A DNA stretch of 15,872 nucleotides from Calditrichota bacterium (lineage in GTDB: Bacteria; Zixibacteria; MSB-5A5; GN15; FEB-12), in assembly GCA_008501655.1 (NCBI GenBank), contig QQUK01000190.1, forward strand, positions 1-15,872, read 5' to 3'. Both the position numbers and the translations under genes were made by a program. A model generated the notes under the pieces. It had not been told where the DNA came from. It made no database searches and saw only the letters and a program-made list of their open reading frames with translations. This document shows, in pieces, positions 1-6,172 of the stretch; the first letter of the stretch is position 1; each line of letters opens with the position of its first letter.

Positions 1-3
1 AGT

Positions 4-543
4 TCAGTTGTTCGCGGAGACAATGCCGTTTGAGCCGACATCACCGCTTGTATTTAGAAGAGTAGATGCATAAGTCCCTGAATCTGAGTTATACGAATCT
101 GTTTCAAAGCTGTTTCTCATATCGACAAGTTCATCGGCGTATAACGCATACCGAAAAGGGTTATAAATTCGCGGTGCCGCTTCAAGTACTATTACTGCTT
201 CAGCACCGTCAACTTTACCAATCGAGTTAATGATAATCGTGTCAAGTAAAGCCGGTTCTGAAATACTGTCGAGAACCGTTACTGTGTAAGTACCTTCTCC
301 ATAACTCTCACCGTAATACCCGTCTCTCCATTCATTTGATTCATTTAACTGTATGAATGCTCTTTTAGCACCAGCTTCAGCAATATAAAATGCCTGTTCT
401 TCATGTACTTGGTTGAATGTCATATCAACATTAGTATCGGATCGGTCAACGGAGCTCAATGCCACCATAAATAGAAGTGCCATTATAGTCAACGTTATAA
501 CCAATGCCGCTCCACTTTCTGATTGTAAATGATTAATCTTCAT
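4..543 (-). CDS. PilX-like minor pilin, cassette 1, apparently truncated
   Basis: A minor pilin-like protein of 179 aa. Residues 1-11 form a short basic leader ending in Gly11. A hydrophobic helix (AALVITLTIMALLFMVALSS) follows, then the PilX_N-type stretch NQVHEEQAFYIAEAGAKRAF. As in other PilX/GspK-like proteins, position +5 after the glycine is not Glu. It closely matches the 391-aa paralogue at 1874-3049 to about residue 175, then stops at TGA (6-4), so the C-terminal beta domain is missing. The start ATG (543) has GAGGA just upstream and lies 14 nt after the PilW-like stop. With one extra base near positions 10-12, the last bases would read A-x-Q-L-N, against A-K-D-V-N in the paralogue. 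This suggests a frameshift or assembly error, but only three bases remain beyond the stop. It is probably envelope- or pilus-associated. Confidence 0.75.
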   Translation of the reverse strand: MKINHLQSESGAALVITLTIMALLFMVALSSVDRSDTNVDMTFNQVHEEQAFYIAEAGAKRAFIQLNESNEWRDGYYGESYGEGTYTVTVLDSISEPALLDTIIINSIGKVDGAEAVIVLEAAPRIYNPFRYALYADELVDMRNSFETDSYNSDSGTYASTLLNTSGDVGSNGIVSANN

Positions 544-557
544 ATGTTCCTCATTAT

Positions 558-1178
558 TTAAGAATCAATATTTCTAATTTTAACACGCTGTGCGAGAGTC
601 ACGGTAGTATAGCCTGAACGAAAATCTATCTGTCCATCCTCAGAATGAGCATACTCTCGGCTATGATCCGGAAGCGACGTCTGAACATCTAATGAGATAT
701 TTATAGATGATCCTGTTAACTGTGTGAATTGAATTCCCGAAAGATAATCAGCGAATATCTGGGCATCTGCCGAATTTTCTTTTTTCATAAGCTTATACAG
801 TTTTTTATTTGATGGAAGATCTGACATGTCATCATATTCATTGTCCGAGAATTCTTCCAGATAATACATTATTGTATCGATCGGTTGTATTCCCTGCTTG
901 TAAAGAGTCAAGGTGTCTCCTGAAATGGTGAATGGATCATGAGTATCTGGTATTTTATACCCAGCCATTCTAAGCTCTTTATTTATATCATATAATGAAG
1001 CCCTGGCAAAATTCTGTGCTTCGGATATTTCATATTGATTCTCCGATTGATTATGCAGCCGTATATAGAATGTAAAAGTAGATGCAGCAATTATTGAGGT
1101 TATTAAAGCAGCGATTAATACTTCAATTATCGTAAAACCACATTGAGTAGATAGGTGAAATTTCTTTATACAATTCAT
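558..1178 (-). CDS. PilW-like minor pilin, cassette 1
   Basis: A prepilin-like protein of 206 aa with a classical type III signal. A basic leader ends at Gly14 and is followed by FTIIEVLIAALITS, with Glu at +5; prepilin peptidase would cut between Gly14 and Phe15. The rest is a pilin-like globular domain with no recognised enzyme motif. I chose ATG 1178 rather than the farther in-frame start at 1256. AAGGA lies just before 1178, the paralogue has exactly the same length from the equivalent start, and the longer start would overlap the upstream PilV-like gene. It starts 4 nt after that gene's stop, so translation is probably coupled. The closest relative in view is 3071-3691. A PilW-type role in pilus initiation or the tip complex is inferred from family and gene order. 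Confidence 0.82.
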   Translation of the reverse strand: MNCIKKFHLSTQCGFTIIEVLIAALITSIIAASTFTFYIRLHNQSENQYEISEAQNFARASLYDINKELRMAGYKIPDTHDPFTISGDTLTLYKQGIQPIDTIMYYLEEFSDNEYDDMSDLPSNKKLYKLMKKENSADAQIFADYLSGIQFTQLTGSSINISLDVQTSLPDHSREYAHSEDGQIDFRSGYTTVTLAQRVKIRNIDS

Positions 1179-1182
1179 TTTA

Positions 1183-1566
1183 TTATCCTTTTTCGAGATA
1201 TGTTGAGTATGTTGTCGAACGAATCTGACCGGATTTATCCTCCCATGCGATAACAACCTTGAGTTGGCAGAGATTGTCGCTTAAACTCGAGTCAGATGAA
1301 TTATCGTACAGCACGGTATACCGATTATAAACTCCCTGTATATCTGTTTCAGATTCTTCATACGGCATTGGAGGGAGCAGTGCGAGGTTTTCGTATTCTT
1401 CTATCTTATCTTTAGCAAGGTTCGAAACAATAATCATATCTTCTGAAATATTATTGCCATCTATCGAAAGAACGACCATCGGTCCTAAACCTAATATTCC
1501 GATTGAGAGTATGATGAGTGATACTAAAACCTCAAGTAAAGTCAAACCGGATTCATTTAATTTCAT
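1183..1566 (-). CDS. PilV-like minor pilin, cassette 1
   Basis: A 127-aa protein, first gene of cassette 1. It has a very short leader ending at Gly7 and the prepilin motif LTLLEVLVSLIILSIGILGL with Glu at +5. A small globular part follows. AAGGAG precedes ATG 1566 at normal spacing. By hand alignment it is about 70% identical to the PilV-like protein at 3696-4076, with strong conservation of the segments DGNNIS, LAKDK, NLCQL and GQIRST. PilV/GspI-type minor pilins prime assembly of type IV pili or type II secretion pseudopili. No pilus motor or secretin gene is visible here, so the choice between these two machines is open. A sigma-54-type promoter lies about 43 nt upstream. Confidence 0.85.
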   Translation of the reverse strand: MKLNESGLTLLEVLVSLIILSIGILGLGPMVVLSIDGNNISEDMIIVSNLAKDKIEEYENLALLPPMPYEESETDIQGVYNRYTVLYDNSSDSSLSDNLCQLKVVIAWEDKSGQIRSTTYSTYLEKG

Positions 1567-1608
1567 ATTACAACTCCTTGAAAATGTTCATAGTTGTCCA
1601 TATTTTTT

Positions 1609-1624
1609 TGCAATCTTGATGCCA
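1609..1624 (-). promoter_or_regulatory. sigma-54 (-24/-12) promoter of pilin cassette 1
   Basis: On the minus strand the sequence reads TGGCAT-CAAGA-TTGCA. It has the invariant GG and GC of RpoN promoters at the exact required spacing and differs from TGGCAC-N5-TTGCA at one position. The predicted transcription start is near 1598, giving a leader of about 30 nt. Cassette 2 has the same kind of element at nearly the same distance from its first gene. Confidence 0.8.
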
Positions 1625-1720
1625 AGCGTAAAATTCTTTTAAGTTGTTACGTTTCTAGGGGTTAGGCGTTAATCTCAATTCACTTCCTAAGAAAGTTTTT
1701 TTATTTTATAATGGACATTT

Positions 1721-1737
1721 CCCATAGATCTATAGGA
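1721..1737 (-). promoter_or_regulatory. candidate activator (enhancer) site of cassette 1
   Basis: On the minus strand: TCCTATAGATCTATGGG. It contains the palindrome ATAGATCTAT with imperfect CC/GG flanks. A similar block (TCCTACAAAGGTATAGGG) stands upstream of cassette 2. Both begin 96-97 nt and end 113 nt from the edge of the sigma-54 promoter. That is a usual distance for NtrC/PilR-type activators. Some weaker similarity runs through the whole upstream region, so shared ancestry alone could explain it. Confidence 0.4.
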
Positions 1738-1806
1738 GAACCACTTACTTTTTGAAAAGTGAATGAAGAGCTGAATACAAAGAGAAGTGAAAAATTTGCA
1801 AAATAA

Positions 1807-1834
1807 AAACGGCAGGGTGAACACCCTGCCGTTT
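1807..1834 (-). terminator. intrinsic terminator of pilin cassette 2
   Basis: A perfect 13-bp stem (AAACGGCAGGGTG paired with CACCCTGCCGTTT) with a two-base loop. On the minus strand it is followed by a T-rich run (TTATTTT). It lies about 40 nt after the stop of the PilX-like gene at 1874 and separates cassette 2 from the promoter of cassette 1. The 307-nt gap 1567-1873 holds this terminator, the activator-like block and the sigma-54 promoter; I see no gene in it. Confidence 0.9.
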
Positions 1835-1873
1835 ATCTATAGCATGTAATACTTGAAGCAGATAGTTTTCTTT

Positions 1874-3049
1874 TTAATAATCCTCACCCCATGATGAGAA
1901 TAACATAACACCGGTGGTTCCTTTAGTCAGGTTGCCGAGGTTACGGTCATAATGGAAACAGGCGCCTTTATCAAGTTTAATAGAGTTACCAACAAGGGCA
2001 CCGTATACATTTGTTGTCTGGTCATACTGGATATGTGCATTCGGACCGTAGAAAGCACCATAGAAAGTATTTCCCTGGTCAAATTGTAAGTTGCTGCCTC
2101 TTGAATATACTATTAGATCAGCTGGGTTTCCACCATCATTGACCGTAGAATTCTGGTTTAACACAATATCACCGTTGATATATAAAGTAACATCAGCTCC
2201 GGGAGCTAACAGGATTTGTGAATCCTGTCCACAGGTGATATCATTAAAGTAGTAAGTTCCGCTCTGTAATGTTAGTATACCACTCGAGCCCATAGTTAGA
2301 TTTTTTGTGCTACTGTTATATGAAAAGTTTGATCCGGATAAACCCAGCGGTGCCGGACTGACAGATTCAGCCCATGTATATTCAGAACTCGGAATTATAT
2401 CGAGATCTACAGAGTCTGCAATCGATGTAGTATCACCATTCACCGTGTTGTTAACACCAAGAGTAATACCTCCAGCTGTTGCAACGGAAACGTCACCACC
2501 AAAATTTACATCCTTAGCTGAAGTAATTGTACCGTTTGAACCGATTGATCCGAGAGAATCAAGGACTGTCGATGCATAAGAACCGGAATCTGAATTGAAT
2601 GAATCAGTACACGTATTTCTATCGAGCGATATACCGGCATCTGCAAACATTGCCTGCTGAAAAGGATGTTTGTATTCCGGAACGGTTTCAATTTCTACCG
2701 TTGCCTGAGCTTCGTTATGATACCCGGTTGCAACGATTATAACAGTATCAAACAGTGTTGTATCAGTCATAGAGTCAATCAATACAACATCATAGGTACC
2801 GGTACCATAAGTTTCATTACTGTACCCATTACGCCATGTTGATGAATCATTAAGAGCGTAGAACGCCTTTTTAGCACCGGCTTCAGCGATATAAAACGAC
2901 TGTTCTTCGTGTACCTGATTGAAAGATAAGTCAACGTTTGTATCGGAACGGTCAACAGAACTTATCGCAACCATAAACAATAGAGCCATAAGTGTCAGTG
3001 TGATAATTAAAGCAGCCCCGTTTTCTTGCTGAAGATGTTTTATTTTCAT
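1874..3049 (-). CDS. PilX-like minor pilin with C-terminal DUF7305-like beta domain
   Basis: A 391-aa protein. Residues 1-11 are a leader ending at Gly11. Residues 12-32 are a hydrophobic helix without Glu at +5. Residues 36-63 match the PilX N-terminal family (NQVHEEQSFYIAEAGAKKA). From about 135 to 375 it is Ser/Thr/Asn/Gly-rich with beta-type repeats. The motifs GTYYF, VTLYINGDI, DLIVYS, YGAFYGPNAHI, VYGALVGNSI and a closing CFHYDRNL are what I recall of DUF7305 domains in PilX-type proteins. It is about twice the usual PilX length, so the added domain may be a surface-exposed tip module, perhaps adhesive (inference). ATG 3049 has AGAGGA upstream and lies 21 nt after the PilW-like stop. 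An intrinsic terminator follows. It is the only complete copy of this gene in the window. Confidence 0.83.
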   Translation of the reverse strand: MKIKHLQQENGAALIITLTLMALLFMVAISSVDRSDTNVDLSFNQVHEEQSFYIAEAGAKKAFYALNDSSTWRNGYSNETYGTGTYDVVLIDSMTDTTLFDTVIIVATGYHNEAQATVEIETVPEYKHPFQQAMFADAGISLDRNTCTDSFNSDSGSYASTVLDSLGSIGSNGTITSAKDVNFGGDVSVATAGGITLGVNNTVNGDTTSIADSVDLDIIPSSEYTWAESVSPAPLGLSGSNFSYNSSTKNLTMGSSGILTLQSGTYYFNDITCGQDSQILLAPGADVTLYINGDIVLNQNSTVNDGGNPADLIVYSRGSNLQFDQGNTFYGAFYGPNAHIQYDQTTNVYGALVGNSIKLDKGACFHYDRNLGNLTKGTTGVMLFSSWGEDY

Positions 3050-3070
3050 ATCTATCCTCTATTCCCTTTA

Positions 3071-3691
3071 TTAAGAAATAACATTTCTGATTTTAACTTG
3101 TTCATCAAGCGTAACCGTGGTGAATCCGGTACTAAAATCGACCTCTCCATCCTGAGAAGTTGCATACTCTTTACTATGATCCGGAATGGCTGTCTGAACC
3201 TGTAAAGCTACGTTAACCGATGATGGAGAAAGCTGTGTGAACCTGACTCCGGTGATATAATCTGCAACGACCTGAGAAGCGTCAGAGTTTTCCTGTTTCA
3301 TCAATTTGTATAACTTCTGGTTTGACGGAAGGTCTGGTGCGGTAGCATATTCAGCATCAGTAAATTCTTCTAAGAAAAAGTATATCGTATCTACCGGTTG
3401 AGATCCCTGCTTATATACAATTAATGAATCTCCGGATATTGTATAAGGGGCATGTGTTGCAGGAATTTTATATCCAGCCATTCGGAGCACTTTATTAATA
3501 TCATACAACGAGGCACGGGCAAGATTCTGTGCCTCCGAAATCTCAAATTGGTTTTCAGACTGATTATGCATCCGGACGTAAAATGCAAAAGTCGCTGTTG
3601 TCAATATCGATGTAATCAAAGCAGCGATGAGAACTTCGATTATAGTAAATCCATGTTGGTTACGATGTCGTTTGTTCTGGAGCTTTTTCAT
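3071..3691 (-). CDS. PilW-like minor pilin, cassette 2
   Basis: A 206-aa prepilin with a basic leader ending at Gly14 and the motif FTIIEVLIAALITS, identical to that of its cassette 1 paralogue. The start is ATG 3691, with AAAGGA upstream, 4 nt after the PilV-like stop. The longer in-frame start at 3763 would overlap that gene and lacks the conserved spacing. The two PilW-like proteins have the same length and similarity from end to end, including SEAQN-ARASLYDINK, LRMAGYKIP and the C-terminal VKIRN. The globular part shows no catalytic motif. The likely role is in pilus or pseudopilus priming together with the neighbouring PilV- and PilX-like proteins. This is inferred from gene order and family. 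Confidence 0.84.
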   Translation of the reverse strand: MKKLQNKRHRNQHGFTIIEVLIAALITSILTTATFAFYVRMHNQSENQFEISEAQNLARASLYDINKVLRMAGYKIPATHAPYTISGDSLIVYKQGSQPVDTIYFFLEEFTDAEYATAPDLPSNQKLYKLMKQENSDASQVVADYITGVRFTQLSPSSVNVALQVQTAIPDHSKEYATSQDGEVDFSTGFTTVTLDEQVKIRNVIS

Positions 3692-3695
3692 TGTC

Positions 3696-4076
3696 TTATC
3701 CTTTTTCAATGTATGTCGAATAGCTGGTTGAACGAATCTGTCCGGTTTTGTCGGTCCATGCAACGACTACATTCAATTGACAGAGATTCGCATCAAGGGT
3801 TGTATCTGATGTATTATCGTATATTGTTGTGTAACGGTTGTACATACCTTCGAGGTCAGTCTCAACTTCTTTGTACGGCATGGCTGGAAGAACCGAAAGA
3901 TTTTGATAGTATTCCACCTTGTCTTTGGCAAGCGTCGATACCGTCATCATATCTTGTGATATGTTATTTCCATCAACTGAGAGTGCTACCATAGGTGCCA
4001 ATCCTAAAATTCCAATTGATAAAATTATCATCGAAACGAGTACTTCAATTAAAGTTAATCCAAGTTGATTTTTCAT
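3696..4076 (-). CDS. PilV-like minor pilin, cassette 2
   Basis: A 126-aa prepilin whose leader ends at Gly6, followed by LTLIEVLVSMIILSIGILGLAP with Glu at +5. AAAGGAG precedes ATG 4076 at normal spacing. It is the first gene of cassette 2; the PilW-like gene starts 4 nt after its stop, so the genes are probably translationally coupled. It is about 70% identical by hand alignment to the paralogue at 1183-1566. Changes are spread along the whole length, so the duplication is not recent. PilV/GspI-type function is inferred from the motif, size and position before PilW- and PilX-like genes. Transcription probably starts at the sigma-54 element at 4116-4131. Confidence 0.85.
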   Translation of the reverse strand: MKNQLGLTLIEVLVSMIILSIGILGLAPMVALSVDGNNISQDMMTVSTLAKDKVEYYQNLSVLPAMPYKEVETDLEGMYNRYTTIYDNTSDTTLDANLCQLNVVVAWTDKTGQIRSTSYSTYIEKG

Positions 4077-4115
4077 ATTTTTGTCTCCTTTAATATTGCG
4101 AATCAGTCCTATGGA

Positions 4116-4131
4116 GGCAACAAGGGTGCCA
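4116..4131 (-). promoter_or_regulatory. sigma-54 (-24/-12) promoter of pilin cassette 2
   Basis: On the minus strand: TGGCAC-CCTTG-TTGCC. The -24 half is a perfect TGGCAC and the -12 half carries TTGC at exact RpoN spacing. It lies 40 nt before the first start codon of the cassette, with a predicted transcription start near 4105. RpoN with the PilS/PilR pair drives pilin genes in Pseudomonas, Geobacter and Myxococcus, which supports a similar control here. Confidence 0.85.
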
Positions 4132-4226
4132 GTTAAAAATTTCTTGCAAGTTTAAGAGACACAATGGATTACATGTTAGTTATAACTCACTGCCTTGAAT
4201 GAATAATCTAGAAAGTAAAGGAACAT

Positions 4227-4244
4227 CCCTATACCTTTGTAGGA
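4227..4244 (-). promoter_or_regulatory. candidate activator (enhancer) site of cassette 2
   Basis: On the minus strand: TCCTACAAAGGTATAGGG, an imperfect CCTA-N8-TAGG inverted repeat. Its distance to the sigma-54 promoter (96-113 nt) matches that of the similar block upstream of cassette 1. It would fit a dimeric activator of the NtrC/PilR class; the identity of the protein is unknown. Confidence 0.4.
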
Positions 4245-4290
4245 CAAAATCTTACTACAAAATATATTTTTTCATGAGGTGATATAAAAA

Positions 4291-4317
4291 AAGCAGTATC
4301 AATAATTGATACTGCTT
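4291..4317 (-). terminator. intrinsic terminator of the dockerin-like gene
   Basis: A perfect 12-bp stem (AAGCAGTATCAA with TTGATACTGCTT) and a three-base loop. On the minus strand it runs into seven T residues. It lies 22 nt beyond the stop codon of the gene at 4340-5875 and insulates it from pilin cassette 2. Confidence 0.88.
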
Positions 4318-4339
4318 GTAAATTTATACTTTTTAAATT

Positions 4340-5875
4340 TTATGGACAGAAAACCGGTGCCGGTCCGCCTTTGAACATGAAGTCGACAAGATAAACAAGT
4401 TCCGATATATCAACACCATCAACTCCACCGGTCACATTTGCTTCATCTTCGCAAACATAAATAGGTCCGCCTTTGAACATAAAATCAACTAAATATACCA
4501 GATCAGAAATATCGACACTTGCCAGAGAACCATCGTCAAAACTGTCATCTATATTACCGGTAAAACCGATACAGCAACCTATCGAAGTAGTTAAGTTAAA
4601 TGTGACAGTATCACCGGGTGATACATTGATATAAAATTCAGGTTGTACGAAATATCCGAATGGAATTGGAAATTCATAATCAAAGGTAGCTACATTGACA
4701 AACCAACCGGAGTTATCCAATGAACTTACCGGGATCCTGACAATATTATCTGAACCGGTTCCACTAACAGATTCTGTCCAGGTTGACAATGTTTCTGATG
4801 ATGCGTCAACTCGATAATTATTTATCGGGAGCGAACTTTCTTCTGTGATAACAGCATAAATAGCAGTATCAGCTGTGATTAATGTTAGGTCATGCTCAAA
4901 AGAACCGAGTGTATCATGACTAAAATTAAGGGATAACTCGGTCGTATAAAACGGTGCGTTGCGGGAATCATTCTCAAGGAACCATTCCCCTTTTTCTGCT
5001 TCCGTAAAATATATTACATATCTGCTGTTTTTTGTTGTAGCATTTTTGTATGAACTCATTGAATATGCAGAGATATCTGATTCATGAGGAAGAGGAGTTC
5101 CTGAATAATCTTTTACAATTCCCCAAACGGAATCAGCCGGTAAAAGATAAGTAAAATCAACATTTGTAACTGCTCCTGAGATAACAGTTGATGAATATGT
5201 CGGAGCAATAAAACCATCAGTTTCTGCTGGCGATATATAGAATTCAACTCCGGTTGCAGATGGACCAAGATTTATAGTGTAATCTCCATTATTATCAGTA
5301 ATTGAAATGAAAAAACCTTCATCACCGGTTTCAGATTCTGCTGTTACCCCTATATTGGCAAGGAGGGGATTTGGAGCTGTAATTCCGGGAAGGTTCAGAG
5401 TTCCTGATACCTGATTAGGAGGAGAGAGCATTGCTGATACAGAGAATAAATTCTCAAGACTCGAATCAGTAGATAGATCTAATGCTCTGACTATATAATT
5501 TCCAGGTGGTAATGATAATATAAATGTCCCGTTAAAAATTTGACCATCAGGGATTGATGTCTCCTCATGTAATAAACTTCCATCGGTAACTTGTTCGGCT
5601 GTTAATAATATGTCAATACTTCTATCTATTTGAGAATTATTGTTTGCATCGTAAAAAATTTCATACATAATAGAAGCTCCAATCTCACAATTAGAACCCC
5701 AGCCGAATTCATCCCCTTGAACCATAGATGTTGCAGTAGTATCACCGTTTACATAAAAATAAATCGTATCAAATGCAGCATTGACATTTGTAGCAGAAAA
5801 TATTGTGATAAAAATAGCTATAACGAATAAATGAGATACTTTTGCTTCCGGACTAAATTTGTTAACAAAACTCAA
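4340..5875 (-). CDS. secreted protein with tandem dockerin-like repeats
   Basis: A 511-aa exported protein of unknown function. Residues 12-33 form a signal peptide (hydrophobic core LFVIAIFITIFSA, predicted cut after NVNA). The body is rich in Asp, Ser, Thr and aromatic residues and looks like beta-sandwich domains. A carboxypeptidase regulatory-like segment starts near VWGIVKDYSGTPLP. The last 75 residues carry two dockerin-type repeats: VDISDLVYLVDFMFKGGP and, about 34 residues later, VDISELVYLVDFMFKGGP, followed by APVFCP at the end. Such repeats bind calcium and, in cellulosomes, cohesins; no cohesin is visible here. The start is TTG 5875, because AAGGAG lies 6 nt upstream and no ATG precedes the signal peptide. 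The gene has its own sigma-70 promoter and terminator. A surface or extracellular role is likely, with the partner unknown. Confidence 0.8.
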   Translation of the reverse strand: MSFVNKFSPEAKVSHLFVIAIFITIFSATNVNAAFDTIYFYVNGDTTATSMVQGDEFGWGSNCEIGASIMYEIFYDANNNSQIDRSIDILLTAEQVTDGSLLHEETSIPDGQIFNGTFILSLPPGNYIVRALDLSTDSSLENLFSVSAMLSPPNQVSGTLNLPGITAPNPLLANIGVTAESETGDEGFFISITDNNGDYTINLGPSATGVEFYISPAETDGFIAPTYSSTVISGAVTNVDFTYLLPADSVWGIVKDYSGTPLPHESDISAYSMSSYKNATTKNSRYVIYFTEAEKGEWFLENDSRNAPFYTTELSLNFSHDTLGSFEHDLTLITADTAIYAVITEESSLPINNYRVDASSETLSTWTESVSGTGSDNIVRIPVSSLDNSGWFVNVATFDYEFPIPFGYFVQPEFYINVSPGDTVTFNLTTSIGCCIGFTGNIDDSFDDGSLASVDISDLVYLVDFMFKGGPIYVCEDEANVTGGVDGVDISELVYLVDFMFKGGPAPVFCP

Positions 5876-5986
5876 TGTAAACTCCTTAATATTTAATATT
5901 AATATTTGGCTATATATGGGAGATTATGTGCACTGAAGATAAACTATATTTAGCCGTGAATTATCTACAAGTATGACCTTCTTTGT

Positions 5987-6014
5987 ATAATATCATGTAA
6001 TGAATAATTGTCAA
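5987..6014 (-). promoter_or_regulatory. sigma-70 promoter of the dockerin-like gene
   Basis: On the minus strand there is a perfect -35 TTGACA (6014-6009), a 16-nt spacer and an extended -10 TGA-TATTAT (TATTAT at 5992-5987). The predicted start is near 5980, leaving a leader of about 100 nt. It lies in the 297-nt divergent region 5876-6172, which has no gene. For the plus-strand gene at 6173 I see no equally convincing promoter. Confidence 0.7.
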
Positions 6015-6172
6015 GATGTTTTTAAATCGAGGTCTGTTTGGCTGACATTCAACCTACTTGCTTTTCGGGGGTTGATGTAATATCTTTTGTTTAATAATTA
6101 TGTGCGAACTTTTGTTAAGGGACTACCGTACAAAGAACTTGATTTGAGTTTACGAAAATAAAGGAGATAGAG

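Noticed and set aside
1179..1256. N-terminal extension of the PilW-like protein in cassette 1
   Set aside because: It overlaps the PilV-like gene, and both paralogues have equal length and good ribosome-binding sites from the internal ATG; the same applies to 3692-3763.
1725..1735. ATAGATCTAT as an isolated restriction-like or phage palindrome
   Set aside because: It lies within a block shared with the other cassette leader at matched spacing, so a regulatory reading explains it better.
3452..3994. 180-aa plus-strand frame over the pilin genes
   Set aside because: It lies opposite conserved pilV/pilW-like genes, is rich in Cys, Ser and His with no family signature, and has no ribosome-binding site.
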